DNA from: Dugong dugon | Lineage: Eukaryota; Chordata; Mammalia; Sirenia; Dugongidae | DNA length: 64,000 bases | Reading direction: 5' to 3' | NCBI GenBank assembly: GCA_030035585.1 | Contig: CM057481.1 | Span: 7,217,128-7,281,127, forward strand | Shown: positions 63,397 to 64,000 of the stretch, one piece after another | Numbering within the stretch: position 1 is the stretch's first letter | How the letters are laid out: each line of letters starts with the position of its first letter | Made by a program: the position numbers and the translations under genes | Notes under the pieces: model-generated | What the model saw: the letters and a program-made list of their open reading frames with translations, nothing else | Database searches by the model: none | What the model was told of the DNA's origin: nothing

Positions 63397-63597
63397 GAGA
63401 CTTGGTGGTACAATGGTCACGTGCTCAGCTGCTAACTGAAAGGTTGGCAGTTTGAACCCACCCGCTGGCTCTGTGAGAAAAAGACCTGGTGATCTGTTCT
63501 CATGAAGATTACAGCCTAGAAAACCCTATGGGGCAGTTCTACTCTGTCACATGGAGTCACTAGGATTTGGAATTGACTCGCCGATACCCAAAGATAA
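63397..63597 (+). mobile_element. AfroSINE, long form
   Basis: 'ggagacttggtggtacaatg', 'ggcagtttgaacccacccgc', 'gacctggtgatctgttctca', 'gaaaaccctatggggcagtt', tail 'ggaattgactcgccgatacc'. Confidence 0.92.
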
Positions 63598-64000
63598 CAA
63601 ACCTGTATTTAGTAAGTCATTAGACATGACTTGTTGTGGATGAAGATGTGGAACAAGGGGCAGGATGCCAGAACCATGAGGTAAACTAACCGCTGGTTGA
63701 CAGAGTGTGCCTGAAGAATGGAATGGTCCACAGCTGACCTCCCACCTGTGAGAGAGCAGTGGAAGCATGTTAAGGCTGCCTCGTCTGTTGACTCGTTTAC
63801 TCTTGTTTTTGTTACTAACTCGGAGGAAGATACTCATGATCACTAATGTATAAAACGAAAATGAAAGGAAGTCAGGAGGGTGAGGAAATACTCGGGTAAT
63901 AATCAGGATTGTGAAAAAAAATTATAATGGGCTGGAGCAATAGTGCTAACTCTATCAACAGGGAATTTTCAAAGGAAAAAATGTAAAGTATAAAATTAAA
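63598..64000. other. Unannotated end of window
   Basis: No repeat or gene recognised. The reverse frame at 63547-63843 includes SINE sequence and is not a gene. The window ends inside unique A-rich DNA. Confidence 0.42.

Noticed and set aside
1..64000. CRISPR array, operon, prophage or other prokaryotic system.
   Set aside because: Repeat content is wholly mammalian; no spaced direct repeats, ribosome binding sites or long bacterial-type frames are present.

Overview
The window looks like ordinary interspersed-repeat-rich mammalian DNA with no convincing protein-coding exon, RNA gene or CpG island. The host is almost certainly an afrotherian, most probably an elephant or close relative. More than twenty copies belong to the tRNA-derived AfroSINE family. 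They sit beside RTE (BovB-like) LINE fragments of the type called RTE1 in elephant, an L1, MaLR/ERVL LTRs, and the old mammalian layer (MIR, L2, MER5, MER20, Charlie elements). Family names are from memory of consensus sequences, not from a database search.

Layout. 0-5 kb: mostly unique DNA with two A/T-rich, homeodomain-site-like blocks (about 1.96-2.27 and 4.50-4.83 kb), one MER5A and one AfroSINE. 5-14.6 kb: MIRs, four AfroSINEs, three RTE pieces and one 375-bp element with an RTE-like tail. 14.7-17.95 kb: a reverse-strand L1 keeping its 5'UTR, ORF1 and the start of ORF2 but lacking everything downstream. 18-32 kb: a possible conserved block at 18.4-18.9 kb, MIR/L2, a solo LTR at 22.44-22.96 kb with a perfect 5-bp target duplication, stacked L1 3' tails at 28.3-28.9 kb, an MLT2-like LTR carrying a SINE, and another candidate conserved block at 30.7-31.66 kb. 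32-46 kb: L2 and MIR pieces, AfroSINEs (one inside another at 41.25-41.60 kb), LTRs, and a long L2 at 44.65-45.86 kb. 46-64 kb: a candidate conserved block with the longest open frame (46.5-47.1 kb), a cluster of old DNA transposons (47.85-49.2 kb), five MaLR-like LTR segments, a tRNA-Gly-headed composite SINE (53.59-53.93 kb), a 1-kb RTE fragment (58.43-59.44 kb), two L1 3' ends and more SINEs.

How the parts relate. RTE fragments, AfroSINEs, the tRNA-Gly-headed SINE and the 375-bp elements all end in a similar segment (a 'gtcgc-atgagtc-gactc-atggc' core followed by CAA-type repeats). This fits one RTE LINE machinery serving several non-autonomous families. The single-copy A/T-rich blocks and the absence of genes suggest a gene desert or a large intron, perhaps with regulatory elements, but I cannot name a neighbouring gene. 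The open frames I recognise are dead LINE fragments. I found no previously undescribed gene system. The most interesting items are the composite SINE family, the 3'-truncated L1 and the candidate conserved blocks.
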